This document shows, piece by piece, positions 7,289 to 15,013 of a DNA stretch of 15,778 bases. Under the pieces are notes generated by a model. The model worked only from the letters and a program-made list of their open reading frames with translations, was not told the origin of the DNA and did not search any database. The translations under genes and the position numbers were made by a program. The first letter of the stretch is position 1; every line of letters begins with the position of its first letter. Where the stretch lies: positions 1-15,778 of the forward strand of contig JAIPHS010000013.1 of the NCBI GenBank assembly GCA_021735105.1. The letters run 5' to 3'. Source of the DNA: Candidatus Omnitrophota bacterium. GTDB lineage: Bacteria > Omnitrophota > Gorgyraeia > Duberdicusellales > 4484-171.

Positions 7289-8717
7289 TTTTTAATTCCG
7301 GAATTTTTTTATGAAAATCTGTATCTTGCTGAAAAGCATCCCCTAATTTTATTAAGGTTGCCTCATCATAATCTTTGGCTATTAGCTGCATCCCTAAAGG
7401 TAAATTATCTTTTGTGAAACCACAAGGAAGAGATACTGCTGGAATTCCGGCGAGGTTAGAAGAAATCGTATAGATATCAGACAAATACATGCTTAAAGGA
7501 TCTTTTATTTTTTCTCCAATCTTAAAAGCAGCAGTAGGAGTTGTGGGAGTAAGAATCGCATCTACTTCTTTGAAAGCTTGGTCAAAATCATTCTTTATTA
7601 ACCGCCTCACTTTTAAAGCCTTAAGATAATAGGCATCATAATAACCGCTCGATAAACTATAAGTACCTAAAAAAACCCTTCTCTTTGCTTCATCGCCAAA
7701 ACCTTGAGAACGGCTTTTTTGATAAATTTGCCAAAGATCATCAGCTTTGGCTCGATAGCCATAACGAATACCATCAAACCTTTGCAGATTAGAGCTTGCT
7801 TCTGAAGAAGCAATTATATAATAAGTCGGCACTGAATATTGAGTATGAGGTAATGAAATTTTTTTAAATTGAATATTCTTTTTCTTAAAAAAAATTATTG
7901 CCTGATCCAATGTTTCTTTAATTTCCGAATTCAAATCTTGATCAAAGTATTCTTTAGGCAAGCCAATCCTTAGAGAGGCCACATCTTGGCCTAAAGATTT
8001 TGTAAAATCAGGATCAGCTACTTTAGCAGATGTAGAATCATTTTGGTCAAAACCAGATATTATATTTAATAAATAGGCACAATCCTTAATGTTAGTTGTA
8101 ATTGGCCCAATTTGGTCAAGGCTGGAGCCAAAAGCAACTAATCCATAACGAGAAACCCTCCCGTAGGTAGGTTTTAGGCCAACAACCCCACAAAATGAAG
8201 CCGGCTGGCGGATAGAACCGCCTGTATCTGAACCTAAAGCAAACGGCACCAACCTAGCCGAAACAGCAGCAGCAGAACCCCCGCTTGAACCGCCCACAAC
8301 CCTTGTTTTATCCCAAGGGTTCTTCGTAGGCCCATAACAAGAATTCTCTGTAGATGAGCCAAAAGCAAATTCATCCATATTGGTAGTACCGATTAAACTT
8401 AAGCCGGAAGATTTTAATTTTTTAATTACAGTTGCATCGTAAACTGCCTGATAATACTTAAGAATTTTTGAAGCACAGGTTATTTTTTTGCCTTTAATGC
8501 AAATATTATCTTTTATAGCAATCGGCACTCCAGTTAAATTTGAGTTACTTTGGTTATCAAAATTATTTTTGTATAAGTCAACAAAAGCATTTAAGGAAGC
8601 ATTGTGTTGGCTAATTCTTTTTTCAAAAAATGAATAGACTTCTCCTTGGCTATTTTTTTTATCCTTAATATCTTTTGCTATAAGATAAGCTGGTTTTATA
8701 ATTAAATTATTTGTCAT
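7281..8717 (-). CDS. gatA: Asp-tRNA(Asn)/Glu-tRNA(Gln) amidotransferase subunit A
   Basis: GatA is the glutaminase subunit of GatCAB and belongs to the amidase-signature family. The 478-residue protein has the full Ser-cisSer-Lys triad: Lys69 in PIAIKDN, Ser144 in GGSSGGSAAAV and Ser168 in GSDTGGSIRQPA. Other expected segments are TNMDEFAFGSSTENS, PTYGRVSRYGLVAFGSSLDQIG and DAILTPTTPTAAF. The spacing between the three catalytic residues (75 and 24) is that of known GatA proteins. It releases ammonia from glutamine, which reaches GatB through an internal channel. The start codon overlaps the gatC stop by four bases (ATGA) and the gene end overlaps gatB by eight, so equal translation of the subunits is likely. 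Confidence 0.97.
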   Translation of the reverse strand: MTNNLIIKPAYLIAKDIKDKKNSQGEVYSFFEKRISQHNASLNAFVDLYKNNFDNQSNSNLTGVPIAIKDNICIKGKKITCASKILKYYQAVYDATVIKKLKSSGLSLIGTTNMDEFAFGSSTENSCYGPTKNPWDKTRVVGGSSGGSAAAVSARLVPFALGSDTGGSIRQPASFCGVVGLKPTYGRVSRYGLVAFGSSLDQIGPITTNIKDCAYLLNIISGFDQNDSTSAKVADPDFTKSLGQDVASLRIGLPKEYFDQDLNSEIKETLDQAIIFFKKKNIQFKKISLPHTQYSVPTYYIIASSEASSNLQRFDGIRYGYRAKADDLWQIYQKSRSQGFGDEAKRRVFLGTYSLSSGYYDAYYLKALKVRRLIKNDFDQAFKEVDAILTPTTPTAAFKIGEKIKDPLSMYLSDIYTISSNLAGIPAVSLPCGFTKDNLPLGMQLIAKDYDEATLIKLGDAFQQDTDFHKKIPELKNV

Positions 8718-8998
8718 TTTATAACTCTGGGTATTTTGAAAAAACTATCTAAACAAGCAGGGGCATTTTTTAAAATGTCATCTTTAGCCAAATTATTTTT
8801 AGCTTTATCTTCCCGCATTAAAGGCTGGCCTGTAGATAAGCTTCTTAATGGTTTAATCCCTTTTGTATCAACTTCTTTTAACTTATCAATATAATCAATG
8901 ATTTTAGAAAGTTGTGAAGATAAAAATTCACTTTCTTGATCATTAATATTAATTTTTGCTAACTTAGCTATATATTCTACTCTTTCTTTATCAATCAT
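8714..8998 (-). CDS. gatC: Asp-tRNA(Asn)/Glu-tRNA(Gln) amidotransferase subunit C
   Basis: GatC is the small belt that holds GatA and GatB together. The 94-residue protein has the usual helices and loop: EYIAKLAKININDQE, LSSQLSKIIDYIDKLKEVDT, PLRSLSTGQPLMREDK and the C-terminal NAPACLDSFFKIPRVI, matching the common NAP...FF.VP/IP.V ending. It begins four bases after the rpoD stop with no strong ribosome site of its own, so reinitiation from rpoD is likely. Its TGA overlaps the gatA ATG. The order gatC-gatA-gatB is the common bacterial arrangement. Confidence 0.95.
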   Translation of the reverse strand: MIDKERVEYIAKLAKININDQESEFLSSQLSKIIDYIDKLKEVDTKGIKPLRSLSTGQPLMREDKAKNNLAKDDILKNAPACLDSFFKIPRVIK

Positions 8999-9002
8999 AA
9001 AA

Positions 9003-10544
9003 CTATGAGCCTTTTTGTTTATCTTTATATAAAGTTAACTCTAAGAAAGTTTGCAAGCGGCGGCTACGGCTAGGATGACGCAATTTTCGCAAAGCCTTAG
9101 CCTCAATCTGTCTAATCCGCTCCCGGGTAACTTTAAAAGCGGACCCTACCTCTTCTAAAGTCTTAGGGCTACCATCCGCTAGGCCAAATCTTAAAGTAAG
9201 AATATTTTTTTCTCTATCAGTCAAACCCTGCATTATATGACCTAACTCTTCTTTTAGCATTGAAAATACTGTAGCATTTGCCGGAGAAGTAGCTTTTTTA
9301 TCTTCGAGAAAATCTCCAAAAGAAGTATCTCCTTCATCTCCAATCGGAGTATGGATAGATATCGGCTGCTGTGAAACTTTTAAAATGTCTTTTATTTTGG
9401 AAACCGGAAGCTCTAACTCAGAAGCTAATTCTTCTGGGCTAGGCTCCTTGCCTTTTTCCTGAATATAAAGCCGAGATAGGCGGATTATTTTATTTATCGT
9501 TTCTGTCATATGAACCGGTATTCTTATGGTCCGGGCTTGATCGGCTATAGCCCTGGTTATTGCCTGTCTTATCCACCAAGTAGCATAAGTAGAAAATTTA
9601 TAACCTCTTTTATACTCAAATTTCTCGACCGCCTTAATTAAACCCATATTACCTTCTTGTATCAAATCAAGAAAAGAAAGGCCCCGGTTAACATATTTTT
9701 TTGCAATACTTACTACCAGACGCAAATTTGCCTCAACCAACTCCCTTTTGGCGGCATTATAAAAAACGGCTCTCTCAGAGATCATTTTCATTTTTGCTTT
9801 AATAGATTTCTCCGAAAAACCAAGCTTTTTAACTAAGCTGCGTTTTTCCTTCATAAGTTTGCGTCGTTCTGACTCTTTTTTCCTTTTTGCTTTTAGCCTA
9901 TCAATCTGTTTATTTAGTTTAATTACTTTAGATACTGCGTTTCTTATTTTATCTAAAATTTTTTCAATTATCCCAATTGTAAAGTTATATTTATTAAGTA
10001 TTTTTTTCTGAGTATCAATTTTTCTAGTTCGAAAAAGACGCGCATATAATTTTCTAATCCTTTCAACTTCTTGCTCTTTATCTTTGATTTCGCCTTTAAC
10101 GAAATCATCCGGATTCAGCTTTCCTTTAATTAGCTTTTGTGAAATATCTATAAACATATCTTTGGCAATCCCAGTTGAGAAAACTTCATCTCTTAGATCA
10201 ATTTCTCTAGCTTCAATCTTTTTAGCTAGCCCAATTTCTTCTTCCCTCGAAAGCAGGGGAATTTGGCCCATTTGCTTAAGATACATTTTAACTGGATCAT
10301 CAATTGGCCCCGACTTAGCCGGCTTATCCTTTTTCTTCTCTTTTTCTACTTCAGTAACTTCTTTAGTTTCTAATATACCTATCTTTTTTTCATCTAATTT
10401 TTGAAAAACTGCCTCAAATTCTTCAGGCTTATTCAGGTCTTGGGAAAGAAAATGGTTTATTTCATCATAAGTTAAATAACCTTTCTTTTTTCCTAAATCA
10501 ACTAATTGATTCACATTTCTTTCAATTGTTTTTTTCTTACTCAT
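9003..10544 (-). CDS. rpoD: RNA polymerase primary sigma factor (sigma-70/RpoD)
   Basis: I chose the ATG at 10544 (MSKKKTIERN, 513 residues) over the in-frame TTG at 10580 because a GAGG ribosome site lies six bases before it and because it overlaps the dnaG stop. A short region 1.1 (about 10-65) is followed by an acidic/basic linker, region 1.2 (DDPVKMYLKQMGQIPLLSREEE, about 82-103), a lysine-rich non-conserved insert of about 150 residues, region 2 (about 266-345: RELVEANLRLVVSIAKKY, LIQEGNMGLIKAVEKF, TYATWWIRQAITRA), region 3 with the FGDFLED finger, and region 4 (LTDREKNILTLRFGL, TLEEVGSAFKVTRERIRQIE). It directs RNA polymerase to housekeeping promoters. The presence of regions 1.1 and 1.2 indicates a primary rather than alternative sigma factor. 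Lying between dnaG and gatC, it retains the classical dnaG-rpoD pairing. Confidence 0.96.
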   Translation of the reverse strand: MSKKKTIERNVNQLVDLGKKKGYLTYDEINHFLSQDLNKPEEFEAVFQKLDEKKIGILETKEVTEVEKEKKKDKPAKSGPIDDPVKMYLKQMGQIPLLSREEEIGLAKKIEAREIDLRDEVFSTGIAKDMFIDISQKLIKGKLNPDDFVKGEIKDKEQEVERIRKLYARLFRTRKIDTQKKILNKYNFTIGIIEKILDKIRNAVSKVIKLNKQIDRLKAKRKKESERRKLMKEKRSLVKKLGFSEKSIKAKMKMISERAVFYNAAKRELVEANLRLVVSIAKKYVNRGLSFLDLIQEGNMGLIKAVEKFEYKRGYKFSTYATWWIRQAITRAIADQARTIRIPVHMTETINKIIRLSRLYIQEKGKEPSPEELASELELPVSKIKDILKVSQQPISIHTPIGDEGDTSFGDFLEDKKATSPANATVFSMLKEELGHIMQGLTDREKNILTLRFGLADGSPKTLEEVGSAFKVTRERIRQIEAKALRKLRHPSRSRRLQTFLELTLYKDKQKGS

Positions 10545-12297
10545 CTTTAACCTCACTGTTAACTTTATTATATTTAGCAATAAGTTCTTTCTCTAATTGC
10601 TCCTTGATTTCTTTATTTTCAGCATTTTTGATTTTAAGCCTCAATCTATCTTTTTGACAATCTATACGTTTTTTATGCATTTTAACAAGAGTTTCCTTTA
10701 AGGTGCCTTTATCTTGAGGTATATCATCTTCTAACAAGATTTGACTAATAAAACCGGTGATTACTTTATCGTCAATATTTGCTAATAACTCATTAGTTGT
10801 TTTATTTTTATGGAGAAAATTATCAAATAAAAAATTCACTATTTTTTTGGTAAGAGGATTAGTAAAATCTTCTACTTGAAAATTCTTTTTTACCAATGAA
10901 AATATTTTGTAATTAGTAAACATCGCTTTTATTAAGATTTTTTCAGTAACTGACGGCATCTGTTTAAAGTTTTCTTCTTTTGAAAAAAGCAAAGAATTAT
11001 TTTTATTTTGATACCTTGATTTAACTAAAAACTTTCTTTTATATTCAGAGATAATCACTTCTTCTTTTAAATTAAGTTTTTGGGATAACTTTGATATATA
11101 TTGATATTTTTTTACTTCATTTTGTATTTTATCAAAAGTTGCTAACATATTTGCTACTATTTTGCTTTTATCTTCAATATTTTCTTGATTAAATTTTTTG
11201 GTCAAAATGCCCAACTGAAAATCAAAAAAATCTAAAGATTGGCTTACCAGACTTAAAAAATAATCTTTTCCTTTTTTTCTTACAATTGAATCCGGATCCT
11301 CCCCTTGGGGTAAATTAACCACTCTAATCTCGAGTTGATTTTGAAGTAATAGGCCTATAGTCCTAAGCATAGCTGATTCCCCGGCACTATCTGAATCAAA
11401 AACTAAAATTACTTTTGAACAAAACCGAGTTAAAAGTTTAATCTGTTCTTGAGTTAGGGCTGTACCTAAGGAAGCTACTATATTTTTTATCCCACGCATA
11501 AAGGGGATAATCATATCAAGATACCCCTCTACGACCAAAACAGATCCATCTTTTATAATCTGTTTTTTAGCCAAATTCAAGCCAAAAAGATTCTTCCTTT
11601 TACTGTAGATTAAACTTTCTCCGGAATTAATGTATTTGGGAGAATCTTTTCTTTCTTTCCAAATACGGCCACCAAAGCCAACAACTCTATTACGTATATC
11701 GAATATGGGAAATAAAATCCGGTCGCAAAAAATATCTCTGAAACTTCCTCCGGAAGAAGTAATCAAAGAAGCTTTATCCAGCACGCCTAAAGTAAATTTC
11801 TTTTTCCGCATATGGCCGACTAAAGAATTTCTTCCTGGTGCAAATCCTAATCTAAAAGTATCAATAGTTTTTTCAGCTATACCTCTTTTTTTTAAATAGG
11901 TTAAAACATTTTCTTGATTTCCGGACTTTAAAATATTATAATAAAAAGAAGATGCTTCTTCTGCTGCCTGATAACAAAAATTTTTTAATTGTCCATCTTT
12001 ATCCCGCTGATAAGAAATCGGCATGCCTAACTTTTTAGCCAGCATTTCTACCGCTTCGGGAAAACTAATTTTTTCGATTTGCATCAAAAACTGAAATACT
12101 CCGCCTCCTTGCCCACAACCAAAACAATGAAAAATTTGTTTTTGAGGACTAACTATAAATGAGGGAGTTTTTTCAGAATGAAAAGGACAACAAGCTTTAA
12201 AATTTCTTCCTGTTTTTTTAAGCGGTAGATATCCCGATATAAGATCAACAATATCTATACGTGATTGTATTTCTTCAATAAATTTTTCTGGAATCAT
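10537..12297 (-). CDS. dnaG: DNA primase
   Basis: DnaG makes RNA primers at the replication fork. The 586-residue protein has the canonical start MIPEKFIEEIQSRIDIVDLI. A CHC2 zinc finger follows, with Cys37, His40, Cys58 and Cys61 (CPFHSEKTPSF, HCFGCGQGG). The RNA polymerase domain includes a TOPRIM fold, with VVEGYLDMI (Glu257) and VFDSDSAG (Asp301, Asp303) as metal ligands. The C-terminal part (from about 430) should bind the DnaB helicase but is poorly conserved. The 3' end overlaps rpoD by eight bases. The start has no recognisable ribosome site; instead, a heptamer palindrome (12301-12370) ends four bases before the ATG, which could influence initiation. No rpsU gene is adjacent, unlike the enterobacterial operon. 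Confidence 0.96.
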   Translation of the reverse strand: MIPEKFIEEIQSRIDIVDLISGYLPLKKTGRNFKACCPFHSEKTPSFIVSPQKQIFHCFGCGQGGGVFQFLMQIEKISFPEAVEMLAKKLGMPISYQRDKDGQLKNFCYQAAEEASSFYYNILKSGNQENVLTYLKKRGIAEKTIDTFRLGFAPGRNSLVGHMRKKKFTLGVLDKASLITSSGGSFRDIFCDRILFPIFDIRNRVVGFGGRIWKERKDSPKYINSGESLIYSKRKNLFGLNLAKKQIIKDGSVLVVEGYLDMIIPFMRGIKNIVASLGTALTQEQIKLLTRFCSKVILVFDSDSAGESAMLRTIGLLLQNQLEIRVVNLPQGEDPDSIVRKKGKDYFLSLVSQSLDFFDFQLGILTKKFNQENIEDKSKIVANMLATFDKIQNEVKKYQYISKLSQKLNLKEEVIISEYKRKFLVKSRYQNKNNSLLFSKEENFKQMPSVTEKILIKAMFTNYKIFSLVKKNFQVEDFTNPLTKKIVNFLFDNFLHKNKTTNELLANIDDKVITGFISQILLEDDIPQDKGTLKETLVKMHKKRIDCQKDRLRLKIKNAENKEIKEQLEKELIAKYNKVNSEVKDE

Positions 12298-12300
12298 AAT

Positions 12301-12370
12301 TTAGGATTAAGTGATATGGATTATGTGATAAGTAAAAATATTTACTTAATCCTTAATCCATAATCCTTAC
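12301..12370. repeat. Heptamer-based palindromic repeat, copy C (different sequence family)
   Basis: Between the NIF3-like gene and dnaG lies an AT-rich imperfect palindrome centred near 12338. The left arm reads as 7-base units GGATTAA, GTGATAT, GGATTAT, GTGATAA then GTAAA. The right arm reads ACTTAAT, CCTTAAT, CCATAAT, CC. The innermost 19 bases of the two arms pair at 15 positions by my alignment. The heptamer architecture matches repeats A and B although the sequence is different. The element would be in the dnaG leader and ends four bases before its start codon. Confidence 0.7.
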
Positions 12371-12378
12371 CGCTGACT

Positions 12379-13338
12379 CTATTTTTTACGTTTGATTCGC
12401 CGAAAACCACCAGCTTCATAAATCCGGAAATTCTTCTCTGCCTGGAGTTGATCAAGCATTAAATTTACTCCAACAGTATCAGAAGCTATATGAGAAGCAA
12501 ATATCACATTGATTTTAGCTTCTTTACACTTTTTATAGTGATTTTCTGATTGGTGCATAGCAACAATGGTATCTATTCCTTTGGCTGCTAATTCTTTATA
12601 AATATCTTCAGGCCCTTCTGTTCCTCCGGTAAACTCAAGATGAATCTTTCGGCAACGAGATTCTTTATTGCCGGTTACAATTTTGGGAGGATTACTGTTT
12701 TTTGCCGCATATTGATACTCATCGATTGCATATAGTATATCCATTATCTCTGATAGCTTTGAGGGTTTAGCTTGATCAATTTTTTTTCTCAAAAATTGAT
12801 AAACAAGATTATCGCAAGGTGTATGCATGCACATATAATTTAATTTTAAGAGCCGGGCAACATCATGATTACGATTAAAATTAGCCGCATGTACTCTTCT
12901 TTCTATCTGGCCTTTTCTTTGCAAAAGTGATTTTTCTGAAAACCCCATTGCAATACCATAATCAGCAAATCCATCAATTTGTAAATCCATAACTTCATAA
13001 AATTGAGCAAGAGCATAACCTTGAGGGTGATGAGAAATAGTTAAATTAATATTTGCGCCTTTTTGATTTAGCCGGTCCGCCAAAAGAAGTTCACCGGATC
13101 CTATATCTATTCCAATTATTGCGGCATTAATTTTTTCATCCGGATTGCCGTAAACTATACGTGTATCGGCAAAAGGGTTAAATAAGGTATCTTTATCAAA
13201 ATAGTCTTTTTGTTTTTTTTCTAACTTATTAAATTTTTCTTTTTGCTCAGATAAGTTCTTTTTAATAGCAGCTTTAGAGCGTATATCTGAACTAATTCCC
13301 TTTTCAACTACTTTTTGATATATTTGATTCAGCTTCAT
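12379..13338 (-). CDS. NIF3-like (NGG1p-interacting factor 3 family) protein
   Basis: The 319-residue protein resembles the long NIF3/YbgI/DUF34 metal-binding family. Residues 1-65 form a helical N-terminal extension ending in NPFADTRIVYGNP. The core shows IIGIDIGSGELLLADRL, NLTISHHPQG with His103 and His104, MHTPCDN with His172 and Asp176, EFTGGTEG (235-242), MHQSENH (261-267) and ASHIASDTVG with His283, consistent with a dinuclear metal site. The biochemical role of this family is unsettled; annotations as GTP cyclohydrolase I type 2 are not well founded, so I give no reaction. A strong GGAGGAG ribosome site precedes the ATG at 13338. The gene lies 84 bases after cvpA and 81 before dnaG, in the same direction. 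Confidence 0.8.
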   Translation of the reverse strand: MKLNQIYQKVVEKGISSDIRSKAAIKKNLSEQKEKFNKLEKKQKDYFDKDTLFNPFADTRIVYGNPDEKINAAIIGIDIGSGELLLADRLNQKGANINLTISHHPQGYALAQFYEVMDLQIDGFADYGIAMGFSEKSLLQRKGQIERRVHAANFNRNHDVARLLKLNYMCMHTPCDNLVYQFLRKKIDQAKPSKLSEIMDILYAIDEYQYAAKNSNPPKIVTGNKESRCRKIHLEFTGGTEGPEDIYKELAAKGIDTIVAMHQSENHYKKCKEAKINVIFASHIASDTVGVNLMLDQLQAEKNFRIYEAGGFRRIKRKK

Positions 13339-13422
13339 AATCTCCTCCCATTGAAAATGTTATTATTTAGCGAATACCTATATTTTTAATGGCACTGAGA
13401 TCCTTAATAAGTGCCTTAAGAA

Positions 13423-14004
13423 CTATATCCTTATCGAACCTTGCCTGCTTGGCTGTTTTTGCTTTAGATAATCTCCTACTTTTTCATTTACGGTGAAGGT
13501 TTTATTAAACCCTTTAAAGATTTTTGCTGAAATTAAATAAAATTTGGGAGCAATTTGCTTAGAAAAATTATAAGACAGACTATTTTTAACGTAGTCAGGT
13601 CTAAATGAAGCTAAGTTGAATAAAAAAAATATCGTACTAAATAAAAGAAGGCCCCTAAAGGCTCCTGCAGCCAACAACGCTGCTCTTTTTTTAGCTGATA
13701 TTTCTGCTTTAGGTAAAAATAAGCTGATAATTAAGTTCAGCAAAGAAAATATTATCCTAATTATTATAAAAATTAAAAAAAATGAAACAGAATATAAATA
13801 GTTGGAATTTATAAAACTAATTTTAGTTCTAACAATTTCAGCTAAATTAGGATAAAAATGAAAAGCAAACAAGAAAGCACTAATAAGCCCAATAAGTTTA
13901 CAAACTTCCTTCAAAACACCTCTTGAAGCAGCCACATAAACTATTCTCAAAAAAATAATTAAAAAAAATATATCTATGATTTCCAGCCTACCAGCTATAT
14001 CCAT
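13423..14004 (-). CDS. CvpA family membrane protein
   Basis: This 193-residue protein has four predicted membrane segments at about 10-27, 34-52, 69-96 and 107-130. The first segments read IIDIFFLIIFLRIVYVAASRGVLKEVCKLIGLISAF, which fits the CvpA/colicin V production family (DIIFL then RG..KE...L.G). The segment AALLAAGAFRGLLLFSTIFF corresponds to the conserved G..RG.L.. helix near the end. The C-terminal 60 residues are soluble and basic. CvpA proteins are widespread inner-membrane proteins whose exact role is not established; envelope-stress phenotypes have been reported in enteric bacteria. A promoter with TTGACA and an extended -10 lies at 14020-14047, and the predicted leader is very short with no ribosome site. 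The likely start of the downstream NIF3/dnaG unit is here. Confidence 0.75.
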   Translation of the reverse strand: MDIAGRLEIIDIFFLIIFLRIVYVAASRGVLKEVCKLIGLISAFLFAFHFYPNLAEIVRTKISFINSNYLYSVSFFLIFIIIRIIFSLLNLIISLFLPKAEISAKKRAALLAAGAFRGLLLFSTIFFLFNLASFRPDYVKNSLSYNFSKQIAPKFYLISAKIFKGFNKTFTVNEKVGDYLKQKQPSRQGSIRI

Positions 14005-14019
14005 TTTAATATTGATTTA

Positions 14020-14047
14020 TATATAACATATACCATTCAAATGTCAA
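14020..14047 (-). promoter_or_regulatory. Promoter of the CvpA-type gene
   Basis: On the minus strand a perfect TTGACA (14047-14042) is followed after 16 bases by TATATA (14025-14020), preceded by TG at the extended -10 position. The -10 box ends 15 bases before the ATG at 14004, so the predicted mRNA leader is only about 8 bases and contains no ribosome-binding site. A second TATATA two bases further on (spacing 18) is an alternative. Confidence 0.65.
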
Positions 14048-14048
14048 C

Positions 14049-14065
14049 AAAACTTTCAAAGTTTT
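14049..14065. promoter_or_regulatory. 17-base perfect palindrome just upstream of the cvpA -35 box
   Basis: AAAACTTT, a central C, then AAAGTTTT form a perfect inverted repeat with 8-base arms, one base from the -35 hexamer. The position suits an activator or repressor site. It could instead be a weak hairpin at the 3' end of the transposase transcript. AT-richness makes chance occurrence more likely than the length suggests. Confidence 0.4.
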
Positions 14066-14080
14066 AGCCCTTTTTACCCC

Positions 14081-14121
14081 TATGCAACAAAACAGGTTCA
14101 AACAAAAATGTTGCATAAGGA
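14081..14121. repeat. 41-base hairpin repeat, copy 1 (downstream of the transposase)
   Basis: TATGCAACA (14081-14089) and its exact complement TGTTGCATA (14109-14117) enclose a 19-base loop containing AACAGGTTCAAACA. AGGA follows, as in the other two copies. It differs from copies 2 and 3 by one base in the loop (A instead of G). Its right end directly abuts the TAA stop codon of the transposase gene (14122-14124). Confidence 0.92.
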
Positions 14122-14979
14122 TTATTTCCCCTGCATTAGCCGATAAATACAGCTGCGATGGCAATTTAATTTTCCTGCTATATCTTGAAAAGTAAATCCT
14201 TGGGAAAGTAACTGTTCAATCAGATATTTTAAAGCTTTCTTTTCTTTTGGAGCATTTATCCTCTTTTTCTTTGCAAATTCATCTATTTTCTCTTCTAGAG
14301 AAAAAAAAGATTTTGAGTTAATTTTTCTTTTTACCTTTTCACCTAAATTATCAATAACTTCATTATAAAATAATTTTAAAAACTTTCTATTGTTTAAATT
14401 AGATTTATATTTTAGGTCAAGACATCCTTCAATAAGCTCTTTGTATGTTTTATATGCATTGTCGCGATTAGAGCCTATAAGGTCTAAAATTAAATTGTTA
14501 TTGATGAAGCTTTTATTCATTGGCTTAATATATAAATCCAAAGAATGCCATCTATATAAAAAAGGTGACTTTACAATTCTCGCCTTATAAGCATTGAGAT
14601 GAATATATAAAGAAGATACAAGTAAATATTCATCAGTATCACATAAGGAAGCACCATATATTCCACAAAATACATGCCCTTTTCTCTGATATTTTTTATT
14701 AAAATATTGAGCATAATTTTGAAAAAGATTTTTCATCGCCTTACCTAAATTTTTCTTTTTAATTTGAGTAAGTATATGAAGATGGTTGGTGAGTAAAGAA
14801 AAACATAATATGCAAAGATTAAAATCTTTTGCTGTCTTTTTTAAAATAGAGAGGAATTTTAAATAATCCCCTTCTTCTAAAAACAATAACTCTCTTCCCG
14901 GTGCACGTTGAATAACATGGTAAATACCATTTTCAACGATTACCCTTCTATCTCTTATTGCAAGCTTTCGTTTTTTCAT
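14122..14979 (-). CDS. REP-associated tyrosine transposase (RAYT, Y1/HUH family)
   Basis: The 285-residue protein has a Y1-transposase fold in residues about 15-150: NGIYHVIQRAPGRELLF, then LCFSLLTNHLHIL with the HUH histidines His66 and His68, and NLFQNYAQYFNKKYQRKGHVF, where Tyr89 or Tyr92 is the likely catalytic tyrosine (Tyr92 precedes FNKKY as in other RAYTs). SSLYIHLNAYKA completes the conserved part. Residues about 245-285 form an extra helix-turn-helix (FTFQDIAGKLNCHRSCIYRLM), typical of one RAYT group. Such enzymes nick and join single-stranded DNA at REP hairpins. All catalytic motifs look intact. The gene is flanked by hairpin copies 1 and 2; its promoter overlaps copy 2 and its stop abuts copy 1. 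The -10 box lies only six bases before the ATG, so the mRNA is probably leaderless. G+C is low, like the host region. Confidence 0.9.
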   Translation of the reverse strand: MKKRKLAIRDRRVIVENGIYHVIQRAPGRELLFLEEGDYLKFLSILKKTAKDFNLCILCFSLLTNHLHILTQIKKKNLGKAMKNLFQNYAQYFNKKYQRKGHVFCGIYGASLCDTDEYLLVSSLYIHLNAYKARIVKSPFLYRWHSLDLYIKPMNKSFINNNLILDLIGSNRDNAYKTYKELIEGCLDLKYKSNLNNRKFLKLFYNEVIDNLGEKVKRKINSKSFFSLEEKIDEFAKKKRINAPKEKKALKYLIEQLLSQGFTFQDIAGKLNCHRSCIYRLMQGK

Positions 14980-14985
14980 ATGATT

Positions 14986-15013
14986 ATTATATCAGATTGA
15001 ACTGCTTATGCAA
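14986..15013 (-). promoter_or_regulatory. Promoter of the transposase gene, overlapping hairpin copy 2
   Basis: TATAAT (14991-14986) is preceded by TGA, giving an extended -10. Sixteen bases upstream is TTGCAT (15013-15008), half-matching a -35 hexamer, which lies inside the left arm of hairpin copy 2. The -10 ends six bases before the ATG at 14979, so transcription should begin at or next to the start codon. A protein that binds the hairpin would also cover this promoter. Confidence 0.55.

Noticed and set aside
10545..10580. Upstream TTG start for rpoD adding 12 residues
   Set aside because: The added residues are not typical of RpoD, overlap further into dnaG, and lack a ribosome site; the ATG at 10544 has one.
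13390..13416. GGCACT...AGTGCC hairpin between cvpA and the NIF3-like gene as a terminator
   Set aside because: The stem is only six bases with a 13-base loop, and no T-tract follows on the minus strand.
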